Notes: generated from the sequence alone by a model not told the origin. Positions 19,872 through 29,201 are shown, counted from the first letter of the stretch. The stretch: DNA of 29,347 nucleotides from Chara braunii (GCA_003427395.1 BFEA01000167.1:1880668-1910014); one strand, 5' to 3'. Numbers and translations are program-made.

Positions 19872-21660
19872 ATGGCATCTGCCTGGCTGATGAGTGGACC
19901 AGGCAGTGGTGAGCATAGATCTATAGGAAGAAGGGTGACACGTCAGAAGTCCCTTAGGATCCCAATCGTGCGCCAAGCTTTACCACCTGAGGGAAAGAGG
20001 GCTATACGACGGAAAGTAGTAGTTGAGCATTTGCAGAGGGCTAGAGAAGCGGCAGTAGCAGCCGAGCAAGTGCTTGCAGCGGCAACAGCCACTGCAACAA
20101 CTATGGCTACTTCCGCTGCGTCCTCTAGTCAGCAAACGTTAGGCATGCCGACCAGGTCGTAGTCCGCGTCCAAGGACCAAGCAGTTCTTCTAGTCAGATG
20201 GCGAGCTCGCAGTACAACTCGCCACCTCCGCACACAAGAAAGGCCATTGAACTCCATCAAGTGGAGTTGATCCACTTACGGTTAGAGAAGGAACTTATAG
20301 AAGCCACCAAAAGAGAAACAAAGATTAGAAATAGGAAAGCCAAACTAGAGAATAGGAGGGCGGACAAAGCTGCTCTAGAAGGGTTAGATGATGATGCCCT
20401 TGATGACACAAGCAAAATTCTCAAGGCAGGTCCATTGTCCATGCATGCTTACATGGACAACAAACTGGATGGTATCCGGGATACCCTTGACCAGATATTG
20501 TGTGCCATGCAGAGGATGGGAAGGGCTTTCACATCTCCAACAAGCGGGCCCAATTTCCGGCCCCCAGCTTTTCCATCACCGATCTCCTCACCGGTGATGA
20601 TAGGTCCCTCAATATCTCCATTTAGCAGTTCACTTAGTGGTACTTCAGCAGCGGCAGCACAGACTACTGCTTCTTCATCTTCAGGTCCAGCGGCTGGTGC
20701 TACACAGCAGGCGGTCCCACCAGTTGGACAACAGCAGCCTTGGTACCCCAAGACTCACTGAAACCACCCTCAACCTTCTCGGGTGATAAGAAGGGTGAGG
20801 CTCTTGACTCTTAGTTGAGAACAGTGTCAGTGTGGGTGAGGGCGAAGAGGACGCTGCTCGAGGACGAGGTGATCATTGCCGCCTCGTATCTTGAGGGATC
20901 GGCAACCCGATGGCTAGATGGATTGGTAGCCTTGAAAGGGTTCGCCAGGCGAATGAACGATTGGGCTAAGACCCATACTTCAGAGAGCTTCATGGAGTCG
21001 GTAGAAACCCGATGGCACAACCCTCAGCAGGCCCAGCAGGCCACTGATGCATTGACCTGGCTTGATACTAAAAGGTACAAGTCTGCGCGAGAACTTACCT
21101 CTGTTGTGGAATGTCTCATTGTCGTCCCCAGCGTACGCTACGATCCACAAGTCTTAATGACCATGTTCTTGAGATGTCTTCCCACAAATGTCAAGAACTT
21201 GCTGGTCAGCGAGGCCAACATTGAATATCACACTATGGACTCCTTTAGCAAGGCGGCCTTAGACTTAGAGGCAAGGATAGGAGGATCCCAACAACCCTCG
21301 ATGGATGGGAGAAAGAAGAAACAAGAGTGGAAGAAAAAGGGTAGTCGATTAGTCATGGTTGATTCCGACGGGAATCAAATCGAGATCGACTATGTTTCCG
21401 ACCTTGTGGACGAAACAGAGTTTGGAAGTGAGGATAGTGCTGAGGGTAGCAACCTTGATTCCTTAGTAAAAGTTAAGGCAGCTGGCCGCGGCAAGGGCAG
21501 TTAACAGAAGTGTCAGGGGCAAACCCAAAACTCAAACAAGACTTCGACTTGGATGAAGGCGGGTCTGGATCAAGATGTGTGGCGAGACTGTTATTAGCGA
21601 GGAGCTTGCATTAAGTGCGACGAGCACGACCCTCGACAGTTTAAGTGCAAGAACGAGAAG
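19872..21660 (+). pseudogene. Element C gag (broken)
   Basis: The first candidate ATG is 19872. The Ala-rich start (AREAAVAAEQVLAAA) stops at 20162, and a second frame at 20198-20761 gives a charged coiled-coil-like region (RLEKELIEATKRETKIRNRKAK) and a Ser/Pro/Gln-rich linker. A one-base shift near 20755 leads to the capsid frame 20815-21504, with LEGSATRWLDGL, TRWHNPQQAQQA and VVPSVRYDPQVL. After a stop at 21502 a degraded zinc knuckle (CIKC...H...C, about 21607-21648) follows. Four or more lesions separate the parts. It would have built the particle; no intact Gag can be made. Confidence 0.8.
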
Positions 21661-22434
21661 GTACCGCATATGATACCTCCCGAAGGTGGGTTTGGGAATT
21701 CTTCTTCCTAAGGTGGGGCTTCTACGAGCTCCACTTCGGGAAACACATCGGGCTAGTAGAAGTAGCTTCTTCTACTCCTGATGAAGTGAGCGATGTACCC
21801 TCCCTACTTCAAGAGTTAGCCGAAGCTATTGACTCTCCTGTCACCCTGCAGATCCATCCTGACCCAACGATACTTTGTTCGTTGGATGTGTCTGAGGGCT
21901 TAGAGGACCTAGAAAGTGAGTGGTCGGCAAGGGACCCTCATGAGTCCTGGGTGGCACTGAGTCATGGTCCTAGAGGGGAGCGTTTTGTAGTGGAAGTTGG
22001 TGTAGGTGACCACAAGTGTGGTGCCTTCGTAGACATCGGCTCCACACGGAACTTCATAAGTCATGACTGCGTTGAGAGACTGCGCCAAAAGGACTGAGTG
22101 CAGCGCCTAAGTAGACTAGAAGCATCTACTTTGGCCTCTGGAGCGCACGTTAGTAGAGGACTACGTCACAGACGTGGTCCGCACCTTCTCTTATCAAGGT
22201 GGGGAACTTAATCATCAGATTTCGTTCCTAGTCAGTGGCGACTTGCCGTTTGACATGTTATTAGGTGTGTACCACCTCGAGGTCCCCAAGCCCCAGTTTG
22301 AATGGGACAAGAAAGTGTTAAAGCATGGGTTGCCTAATGGGAGAATCGTTAGACTAGCTAAGTACAAGGCTAGCAGGTTAGTTGACTCCTATGGGTGCTT
22401 GTGTGCACCGTCGTTCTATAACTACTATAAATAG
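21645..22434 (+). pseudogene. Element C protease (broken)
   Basis: The frame 21645-22097 ends with the retropepsin core: Asp-Ile-Gly at 22032-22040 followed by STRNFIS. A stop at 22096 follows RLRQKD, where B reads on. The flap-side MLLGVYHLEVPKPQFEW continues at 22174-22434. The middle Ile of the triad is coded ATC here, ATA in B and ATT in A. Confidence 0.78.
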
Positions 22435-22449
22435 AACCAAGAGGAGGGT

Positions 22450-23029
22450 ATGTACTTAGTGTTCGTATCTAAGAAAGGGGAGGCCGTTAAATCACCACGC
22501 GCGATAGAAGTCGTCGTTGCTAAGTACCCGGATCTGTTTGAGGAGCCTTCAGGGGTTGTGGATAGGGAGGTTGTCCATGCCATAGAGATAATCCTAGGTA
22601 GCAAGACACCCAAAGGACGAATCTATAGGATGGCACCGGCCGAGCTAGACGAACTTCGATGGCAACTGTGAAAGAGCTTACAGAAAAAAGTTGAGTACAG
22701 CCTCACATCTCCCCCTTCGGCTCACCCGTCTTATTTGTATCGGAGAAGGGAGGATCATTGAGGATGTGCATTGACTATAGAGACCTCAATGCCATCACAG
22801 TTAAAAACGCAGAGCCTCTACCACGCATTGACGACCTATTGGATAGGGTGAAGGGGTGTAAGTACTTCACCAAGATAGACTTAAAATCCGGCTACCATCA
22901 GATTTCCATTAGACCAAAGGACCAACACAAAACCGCTTTCAGACCACGTATGGTCTGTACGAGTTTGTGGTGATGCCCTTTGGCCTATGCAATGCGCCGT
23001 GTACATTCCAGCACGCCATGAATAGGATT
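22450..23029 (+). pseudogene. Element C reverse transcriptase, N-terminal half
   Basis: It covers the RT fingers and the first part of the palm. It starts with a linker, then PKGRIYRMAPAELDEL (about 22610), MCIDYRDLN (22761) and [15 protein letters not shown] with the first catalytic Asp (about 22870-22905). A one-base loss near 22950 shifts the frame, and the coding signal goes on through MPFGLCNAP to NRI at 23029. There the sequence jumps into the inverted segment. The missing YLDD part of RT lies on the opposite strand at about 25600-25750. Confidence 0.83.
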
Positions 23030-23030
23030 C

Positions 23031-23488
23031 ACATCTCGCTGGTGAAATAGGCATCTCTGTCACTAACAATGGACTTGGACAGTCCTAAATCACGCACCCA
23101 GTTATCCATAATAATTTGATGACATGATCCGTCCTCGCTGTTTCCGGCATGGCAATTAGTCAAGCGTACTTCGTAAACCTGTCAACTATGATGAAGATGT
23201 GCCTCTTGCCACTCTTGCTGGTCACAAGTGTGTCCATGAAGTCCATGGATACGATTTGTCCAGGACCAGCAAAAATGGGCAAGGGCTTGAGTAACCCAAA
23301 CGGAGCTTGAGTTCGCGGCTTGTCCCGCTGACAGACTTGACAAGTCTGTACGTACTTCTTTGCTTCATCGGGCATACCAAGCCACCAAAAACATTGTACT
23401 AAATTAACACGTCTTTTTGTAGCCGAAATGTCCGGTCGTGTCGTGGCACTCTCGTGAAAATAAACTATGCAAAATTTAAGTGGATGGA
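23031..23488 (-). pseudogene. Element C integrase, N-terminal half (inverted)
   Basis: On the minus strand it shows the zinc-finger end (CQVCQRDKPRTQ, about 23320-23350), then KPLPI and SMDFMDTL with the first catalytic Asp (about 23240). IIVDRFTKYA is followed by a stop, then [11 protein letters not shown] leads to the inversion edge. The His pair of the finger is altered (FHESATT where B has GECHDATGH). It continues, across the inversion, at 25754 on the plus strand. Confidence 0.82.
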
Positions 23489-23490
23489 AC

Positions 23491-24776
23491 TGTGATGACC
23501 CAACCAAACACGGACTGAGACACAACTGATTTATGAGTTTTGCTCATGGTCTGAATGCCTTGCTGAGTTTCCCGCTTGCTACTAAGTTCTCTAAGTCCGT
23601 GTGTGCACGCTTGCTGGTCTGCATGTCTGCCTGAGTGCTTGTTGGCTTGAGTGTGTGTGACCTGCAAGGGCACTTGTTCGTTCGTTGGGCCCTCAGGGCC
23701 GGTACTTACCTGTGGCCGTGACATCGAGGATTGCAGCGGGGGAGGCCCGCAACACTTGAAGCAGCGGGGAAACACTCAAGTAGCACGTAGGCTGGTACCA
23801 CACCCTGAAGAGGTAGATATGCCGGGTACTCGAGGTCGAGCAAAAGTGGCATTTTTACAGGCCCAGTAGTTGTAGGCTAGGTCTAGGCGGGTACCAGTCC
23901 AACCAGTCTGAGTCTAGGGCATGTACGGGCAATATCAAAGTCTGCAATGATGTTTCCCTCCGAAAAGGAGGAGGTACCGGTTGCTTGGAAGGTCGAGCGG
24001 CCTGGAAGTCACCGCCCAAGAGGCAAGCAGGCCGCTATATCTCCAGGTCAGGCGAAGAGCCCAGCCTCATTATCAGTGTGCAAGTTTGGCGACACACTGG
24101 TTGGAGCGTTGGCTGGAGCAGCGCTAGCAAGAGCAGCGCTGCTGGGAAAGGAGAAAGGACACAGTGGACGAAGAAGACCAGGAGGAAAGGGGAACGCCAG
24201 ATGTACATACCTGAATATGGTGGCAACCATCTTCATCACCTCGGTGGGTGCTGCAGTAGGAAGACCCCAGTTGGGGTAGAGCTACACCAAGAAGCTTCGA
24301 GGCAGAGTCAAGCATGGCAGTCTGAGCTAGAGCAGCCATAGCTGCTTCGTGTTATCCATTGGAGAGTCGGGTCATGCCCCGGTAGTCCGCCATAGCCTTG
24401 GCCTAGGAGGAAGAAGGAGAGAGATGACCATGGCTATGGTGGACCTCAAGTGATACCTGCAGTAGAAGATGGATTCAAACATTGATTCTGGTTCAGCCAT
24501 TCAACATTGTACTATTATTTCTTGTGTGAATAAGAGAGGAGTAAAGGAGGAGGAGAGTGTTTGGCGAAGAAGAAGAGCATTATCATTTGTCTATGCTGGT
24601 GTATATCATCTTCTTCATCTTTCTTTCTTCTTCTTTTTCTTCTTCTTACCCTCTCTCTCCTCTCAAGTTCATTCATTTCTTTCTGCAATTGGACGGAATT
24701 GTACTATTTGATGAATGTGTACTTTGAAATTGGCCAGGATCATAACAGAATAACTAATCTCTTAAATCTTGCCTTT
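23491..24776 (+). mobile_element. LTR-like insertion between RNase H and integrase of element C
   Basis: Comparison with element B shows about 1.3 kb of foreign DNA between the RNase H-side LFLEK motif and the integrase-side residues after VP. On the plus strand its left edge is TGTGATGACCC, a common LTR start. The right edge is uncertain; AGGATCATAACA near 24735 or a point up to 24776 is possible. It carries two antisense splice-donor-like motifs (23704-23712 and 24205-24213), GA-rich DNA and a TTC-rich tract at about 24610-24660. No coding domain is recognised, so a solo LTR or a small non-autonomous element is likely. No clear target duplication was found. Confidence 0.5.
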
Positions 24777-25292
24777 TCAAGAAAGAGTAGCCCATCCACT
24801 GTGACAAACTCATCTGATGTGGCCTTATCTCTAGCCTCAAGTTTGCGCATGATGTCCATCGTGACGGGGTCTTCCTTGTAGGCTTCCACCAAGAATCGAG
24901 TTACATCATCTGATAGGCCAAACTCGATAATCAGTGCACCCAGGTAGTCTGCCCTACGTGACAGCGCATCAGCAACCTTGTTGTACTCTCCTTTCACGTA
25001 CTCTAGCTTGAAGTGATATTGGACTATTACTTCAATCCAATGTTTGAGTGCATTGGAGAGGACATTTTGTGTCTCGAGTGTTTGATGGTCGATTCTTAGG
25101 TAGAAAACCTTCCCAACGGATAGTGTCTCCACTGGACAAATGCTTTGTAGAGGGCATAGAGTTCCCTTTCGTAGGTGGACTTCGCCAACTTCTTTGATGG
25201 CATCTTCTTGCTTATGTACTCGATCGACCTCAACTTCTTCCCTTCCTCTTAAGCCAGCACCGCGCCAATGCCATATTGGCTTGCGTCGATGG
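24777..25292 (-). pseudogene. Element C RNase H (inverted)
   Basis: The minus-strand frame 25132-24740 shows GKVFYLRIDHQTLE with a catalytic Asp, VKGEYNKVADALSRRADYL with the last Asp, and FLVEAYKEDPVTMDIMRKLEARDK as in B. Upstream, the first segment with the ITTDA-like and MSKK-like residues lies at about 25290-25150 in other frames. The end (LFLEK) is cut by the insertion at about 24776. Confidence 0.8.
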
Positions 25293-25753
25293 TCACAACA
25301 AAAGGCCTTTCAGGTCGGGGACCATGAGAATCGCATGATGCGTGAGGGCATACCTCAATCTCTTGAAAGCAGCCTCACACGTGTCTGTCCATTCCCATGG
25401 AGTGTCAAGGCGTGTTAGATCAATCAAAGGGGCGGCAACCGTACTATAGTTCTTCACGAAGTTTCGGTAGTAGCCACACGTCCGTAAGAATGATCTAACC
25501 TCGGTCACAGACTGAGGTCGTGGCCAATGGCGAATGCTAGCCACCTTTGCATCTTTGGGCTTAATCCCTTCCGTGGATACCTCATGACCCAAGTACAAGA
25601 TTTTAGTCAGACTGAACTCGCATTTCTTGTGTTGTCATGGGAGTGAAAGTACTTTTTCTACATGTTGAGCATGCTCCTCAACAGTTCCACTGAAGATAAG
25701 AATGTCGTCGAGGTACACTGCGATAAACTTATCCAAGTAGTCATGGAAAAGAA
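25293..25753 (-). pseudogene. Element C reverse transcriptase, C-terminal half (inverted)
   Basis: On the minus strand it begins at the inversion edge with [21 protein letters not shown], which holds the catalytic Asp pair, then EEHAQHVEKVL and a stop near 25635. The next frame (25598-25293) gives LGHEVSTEGIKPKDAKV, EVRSFL and CGYYRNFVKNYS, the RT thumb/connection of Ty3 elements. It is the partner of the RT half at 22450-23029. Confidence 0.85.
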
Positions 25754-26380
25754 GTATGCTGAATAGATGGGAAGCCAACTCCAAATCACTTCGGGGAATC
25801 ATCCCAAAGCCAACGGTGAAGCTGAACAGATGAACCATGTGGTGCAGCATCTGCTGAGGCATCACATTAAGCCCCGCCAGGATGGCTGGGATGAGAAGTT
25901 GCCGCTCATTGCCAGTCTGTACAACAACGTTGTACACAACACCACGGGCGTCAGTCCGAATTAGCTGTATTTGCGGTGGAACCCTAGATCTGCTCTAGAC
26001 GTCCTTCTGCCTGAAAACCGATCTGCTGCATCACTTGGAACCATAGAATTTGGTGTCCAGTATGAGAAGTTGTTGCAACAGGCTGTCGAGCACATTAAGA
26101 AATCTCAAGAAGCAATGATTGCTTCTGAGAACAAACATCGACTACAGTCCAAATTTCAGGTAGGGGAATGTGTCTGGGTCAATGCTAGTGAGGTAGGACA
26201 AAAGTTCGGCATCTCTAGAAAACTAATGCCTCAATACTTTGGTCCTTGGGAAGTCTTAGATATCGTGGGTAGTGAGTTGGACGGTCCCTCATATGTTATT
26301 CGAATCCCTGGTCACTTGCACACTTACCCTGTGTTCCACACCTCAAAGCTTGACCTTTTGCTGAGACACAGCAGTTCCCA
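25754..26380 (+). pseudogene. Element C integrase, C-terminal half
   Basis: After the inversion edge the plus strand resumes with MGSQLQITSGNHPKANGEAEQMN, which carries the catalytic Glu, then HIKPRQDGWDEKLPLIASLYNN. A stop at 25963 is followed by a frame from 25971 with FQVGECVWVNASEVGQKFG and the GPY/F-type block QYFGPWEVLDIVGSELDGPSYVI...HPVFHTSKL-like end. The N-terminal half is inverted at 23031-23488. A TAG at about 25774 also breaks the frame near the junction. Confidence 0.83.
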
Positions 26381-26668
26381 TCAAGGAGATCAATGCTGCC
26401 CCCAACCATGGATGGCCACGTGGACGCCGAAGACATTTTGGAGCACAGAGATATGCCAGTTCCCAAGCCTGTGAGTAGAGGAGGACCGCCAAAACCTGAG
26501 AGGGAGTACCGTGTCAGATTCAGGCATCACACGGATCCAAAAGAAGACCGATGGTTCACAAGAGAGGAACTGGTTCAAACAGCACCTCGAATCGTGGCAG
26601 ATTATGAAAGAAGGCTAATGGGGAAGGAAGCATCTCAGCGGACTTTCAAAGCTAAGGGGGTGCAATAA
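26381..26668 (+). pseudogene. Chromodomain-like tail of integrase C
   Basis: A 91-residue frame from 26393 shows DAEDILEHRDMPVPKP, a linker with SRGGPPKP (26474-26497, a degraded AT-hook compared with GRGRPPKP of B), then YRVRFRHHTDPKEDRWFTREELVQTAP and a helix-like ADYERRL. The match to chromodomains lies in the ILEHR and YRVRF strands and the acidic-Trp ending; the central aromatic cage is not clear. Its stop (TAA at 26666) lies beyond the TG of the LTR-like sequence that starts at 26661. Confidence 0.7.
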
Positions 26669-27199
26669 CCCATGCTGTATGCCACCTGGAAAGTCTGAGG
26701 GCTACAGGCCACACTCAGACCCAGGCCGAAGGGGGGGCAAAACACCCCACAAAAAGATTCAGGGCCTGGACGAGATACAGTTGACCAAGTCAACTGTCAG
26801 TCTACCCAACAGTCAAAGTCAAAGGTACCCAGCCCAGGCCGCTGGTCAGGCACGCACATTTGTTTGTATGCAGGTACCCAGACAGCATCAGGTCCAAAGG
26901 GAAGTCTGCAACTGTACACAATCCAGGCCCTCGGCTGTGAGTCAATCTGGACGACTGTGGGGGAGGGAACCGAGGCCAGACAGCCTCGTCAAATGCTACT
27001 TAAAGTCTGGCTTCGAGGTGGTCAACATTCAGTCTTGCTATGCTGCTTGGATGCTGGCTTGACTTCGACCAGACGCTGGCATTGACGCTGGCACGGCGTT
27101 GGCGAGACGCTGGCTGGACGCAGGCTGTGCGCAGGCTCTGTGGACGATGACGCGGACTGTGACGGCATGCTGGCGCGTTCTGCATTGTGCGCTAGGCAT

Positions 27200-27530
27200 T
27201 GCTGATGTGGCGCTGCCACTTGTCTTCAAGGATGATGTGGCGCAGGCCACTTGTCTACATTGCTGATGTGGCGCTGCCTATGGTCTGCATTGCATGCTGA
27301 TGTGGCGCAGGCCACTTGTCTACATTGNGCAGGCCACTTGTCTACATTGCTGATGTGGCGCTGCCTATGGTCTGCATTGCATGCTGATGTGGCGCAGGCC
27401 ACTTGTCTACATTGCTGATGTGGTGCTGCCTATGGTCTACATTGCATGCTGATGTGGCGCATGCCACTGGTCTACATTGATGATGTGGCGCATGCCACTT
27501 GTCTCGACTGCTGACGTGGCATTGTCCACG
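27200..27530. repeat. 31/34-bp minisatellite
   Basis: A unit containing GATGTGGCGC recurs at 27204, 27234, 27265, 27299, 27352, 27386, 27417, 27451, 27482 and (as GACGTGGC) 27513. Spacings of 31 and 34 alternate, so the higher-order unit is about 65 bp. The 53-base step spans the undetermined base at 27328, on both sides of which the same 21 bases occur. Confidence 0.88.
27328..27328. other. Undetermined base (assembly join)
   Basis: A single n lies in the minisatellite. The bases before and after it repeat (GCAGGCCACTTGTCTACATT on both sides), which is what an unmerged contig overlap in a tandem repeat would give. Confidence 0.85.
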
Positions 27531-27958
27531 CTGTCTACATGAGGTGACTAGTTGCGAGGAGGAAGATCGGGATCTGTGGATGATTGGGAAACGGGATACT
27601 TACCTGAGGCCGACGTTGATATTGTTCGCTGCTGGCTGTCTTCATCGTCTCTATAAGAGAGAGATGCCACGTGGCACCTCTGTATGATTAGACTTTACCA
27701 AAACTTGTTACTATTGTTGATTGATGACATGGAGGGAGAAGAAGCTAGGAGAAGGAGTGGGACAGGTTGGGCTATTATCGTGTGATCTTTGATTATCACT
27801 TCCATCTTCTCCCTTGTCTATCCTCCCTCCACTCTCTTCGTCTACTGGTAACGAGGTACTGTTGCAGATATCATTTTCACATTAATTGGAGACTTTGAAC
27901 AGATCTGAGACTACTGGAACTTCGACGTCCGATGAGTATCTTCCTGACTGGGCTCATT

Positions 27959-27971
27959 ACAGGGGATGGAA
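27959..27971 (+). other. Polypurine tract of the 3' LTR of C
   Basis: CAGGGGATGGAA directly precedes the TGTGCGGAATG start of the LTR at 27972. It is interrupted by one T and so is a weaker tract than that of B. Confidence 0.6.
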
Positions 27972-29022
27972 TGTGCGGAATGTGCCCTCACGGGGCCCTA
28001 GCCAACATGCACATGATCTGGGCTGTGGCCCCCAGCAAGCCGCGTGCCCGCCCTAAGTGAAGGCGGGCCTGAATATCCATAAGAGGCCCTTTCTCAGTAT
28101 TTTCCAATGTGGGTATCAGACAGGTGCAGCATGCCAGTTGGTTGAAGTGCATCGTGAGCCTCTCCCTGGGCTACTTCCAGAAACAGCAACTGTGTCAAGC
28201 AGTTGAGCCCAGGGCCGGGTGGTTGCGCCCTGGGCACACGCAGTGTGAGGCCGACACATCACGAAGTTGCCGCGGACGACCCAGAACGCAGCATTGTCGT
28301 CTCAGAGGCCCAGCGAGCCAATGAGAAGACGACGAACACTTGGAGCCTGGAGGCTGCCTGGACGTGCCCAACCAGAAAGGGTCCAGGCTCCCAGCTGTCG
28401 GACAGGGCCTGGACGCAGACACTGGGGCCCGACTGGACGCTACTGGGATCTTCCCCAGCCAGGCCCTCAGAGCCAAATAGAGGCCGCGACTTCCATATAG
28501 GAAGGTCGTTGGCCAGAGGCGGGCATTCTGGCGTAGGCAGGCAATGCGTACACGCTGCGGCGTTGCTGTGCAAGTGTCTGCATGTGCGCTGCTGGCTGGG
28601 GCACACACGGGCGCTATGAGATGAGAGGGGCGCTGCACGGCAGCGGGCGCACGGCAGCCATAGCCGGGCTGCAGGGGCGCATGCGGGTGATAGGCGGAGG
28701 AGGTCTTCGGGTAGGAGGCACATGAGTGGGTGTTCAAGGTCTGATGAAGAAAGGAGAGAGAACATACCTGGTGTATGTGGGAGGTCGGCGTTGGTGTTGA
28801 CGTCATGTATATTGGTCTTCAACGTTGGAGTAATCCTGTTGCGAGAATGTAGATAGGCTAGATAGGCTCAGTAGAGTAGGCTGGGCGCTGGGCGCCGGAC
28901 AGAGATGAGCGACATTGGATACTCTGTCGGTGGGGCCTGAGGGCGATAACATTAGCACACGAGTTCACTGCTTTGCTCATATTTGGATGGAATCTTGGTG
29001 CATTTGAGCTCTCTGCCTTGCA
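27972..29022 (+). mobile_element. 3' LTR of element C
   Basis: It matches the 5' LTR from TGTGCGGAATGTGCCC on and has the intact GC hairpin (28046-28068), the CCATATAGGA box (28493-28502), one copy of the tandem unit, one antisense donor-like motif (28762-28770) and one TGACGTCA (28798-28805). After GAGCTCTCTGC it lacks 73 bases that the 5' LTR has, keeping only the final CTTGCA before a GTTTT candidate target duplication. Confidence 0.87.
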
Positions 29023-29199
29023 GTTTTAATTAGTTCTTGGGTGTTAATAACGTGGTTGGGATTCTTGGAAACAGTTTCTGACTGTGAGGAGAAGAGAGGT
29101 TTAATTCTGACGCCGCCCGACCGGTTGGGCCCGGGGGGGGCGCCCAGGTAAACCGGGGGGGGCGCCCGGGTAAACCGGGCGGGCCAAAAAAACGCCCAG

Positions 29200-29201
<2 letters not shown>
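29023..29201. other. Right flank of element C with GC-rich direct repeat
   Basis: No gene is seen. A near-palindrome around 29115-29130 (GCCCGACCGGTTGGGC) is followed by two 22-bp direct copies of GCGCCC.GGTAAACCGGG (29140 and 29162) and an A7 run. It recalls the GC palindromes at 5791-6055. Confidence 0.5.

Larger units (their letters stand above)
23030..25753 (-). mobile_element. Inverted ~2.7-kb pol segment of element C
   Basis: All pol coding here runs on the minus strand, in the order RT palm end, RT connection, RNase H, (insertion), integrase N-terminus and core. The left junction cuts RT after NRI and meets the integrase TSEMW region. The right junction cuts RT just before FHDYLDK and meets the integrase residues that should follow TSEMW. 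Both breakpoints fall in coding DNA and the two ends complement each other within a few bases, so this is a simple inversion with almost no loss. Confidence 0.88.
26661..27958 (+). mobile_element. LTR-like sequence between pol and 3' LTR of C (different family)
   Basis: Just after the chromodomain a purine run (AAGCTAAGGGGG, 26649-26660) is followed by TGCAATAACCC, which looks like a polypurine tract plus LTR start. Its place matches where the LTR of B begins, about 40 bp after the chromodomain frame. The following 1.3 kb does not resemble LTR B or C. It contains a minisatellite (27200-27530), an antisense donor-like ACTTACCTG (27598-27606), a CTCTATAAGAG box (about 27648) and TTC/GAA-rich DNA. 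The far edge is not defined. It may be the LTR of another element or acquired DNA. Confidence 0.42.
17181..29022 (+). mobile_element. Element C: rearranged Ty3/gypsy (chromovirus-like) retrotransposon
   Basis: The element is bounded by two LTRs of one family (17181-18555 and 27972-29022), with an exact initiator-Met primer site after the first and a purine tract before the second. GTTT just left of the 5' LTR (17177-17180) and GTTTT after the 3' LTR (29023-29027) are a possible target-site duplication with one T lost. Inside are gag, protease, the N-terminal half of RT, then a ~2.7-kb inverted piece (RT end, RNase H, integrase start, plus an insertion), then the integrase end and chromodomain-like tail in the normal direction. 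Another 1.3 kb of LTR-like DNA precedes the 3' LTR. Coding parts are similar to B. Confidence 0.85.

Noticed and set aside
22940-22975. Shared programmed frameshift in RT of B and C near the VMP motif
   Set aside because: Base-by-base comparison shows that B keeps the frame there (with a stop codon), while only C lacks one base. It is ordinary decay.
27200-27530. Repeat array as a possible CRISPR
   Set aside because: Units are contiguous and of 31/34 bp without unique spacers, in a eukaryotic context.
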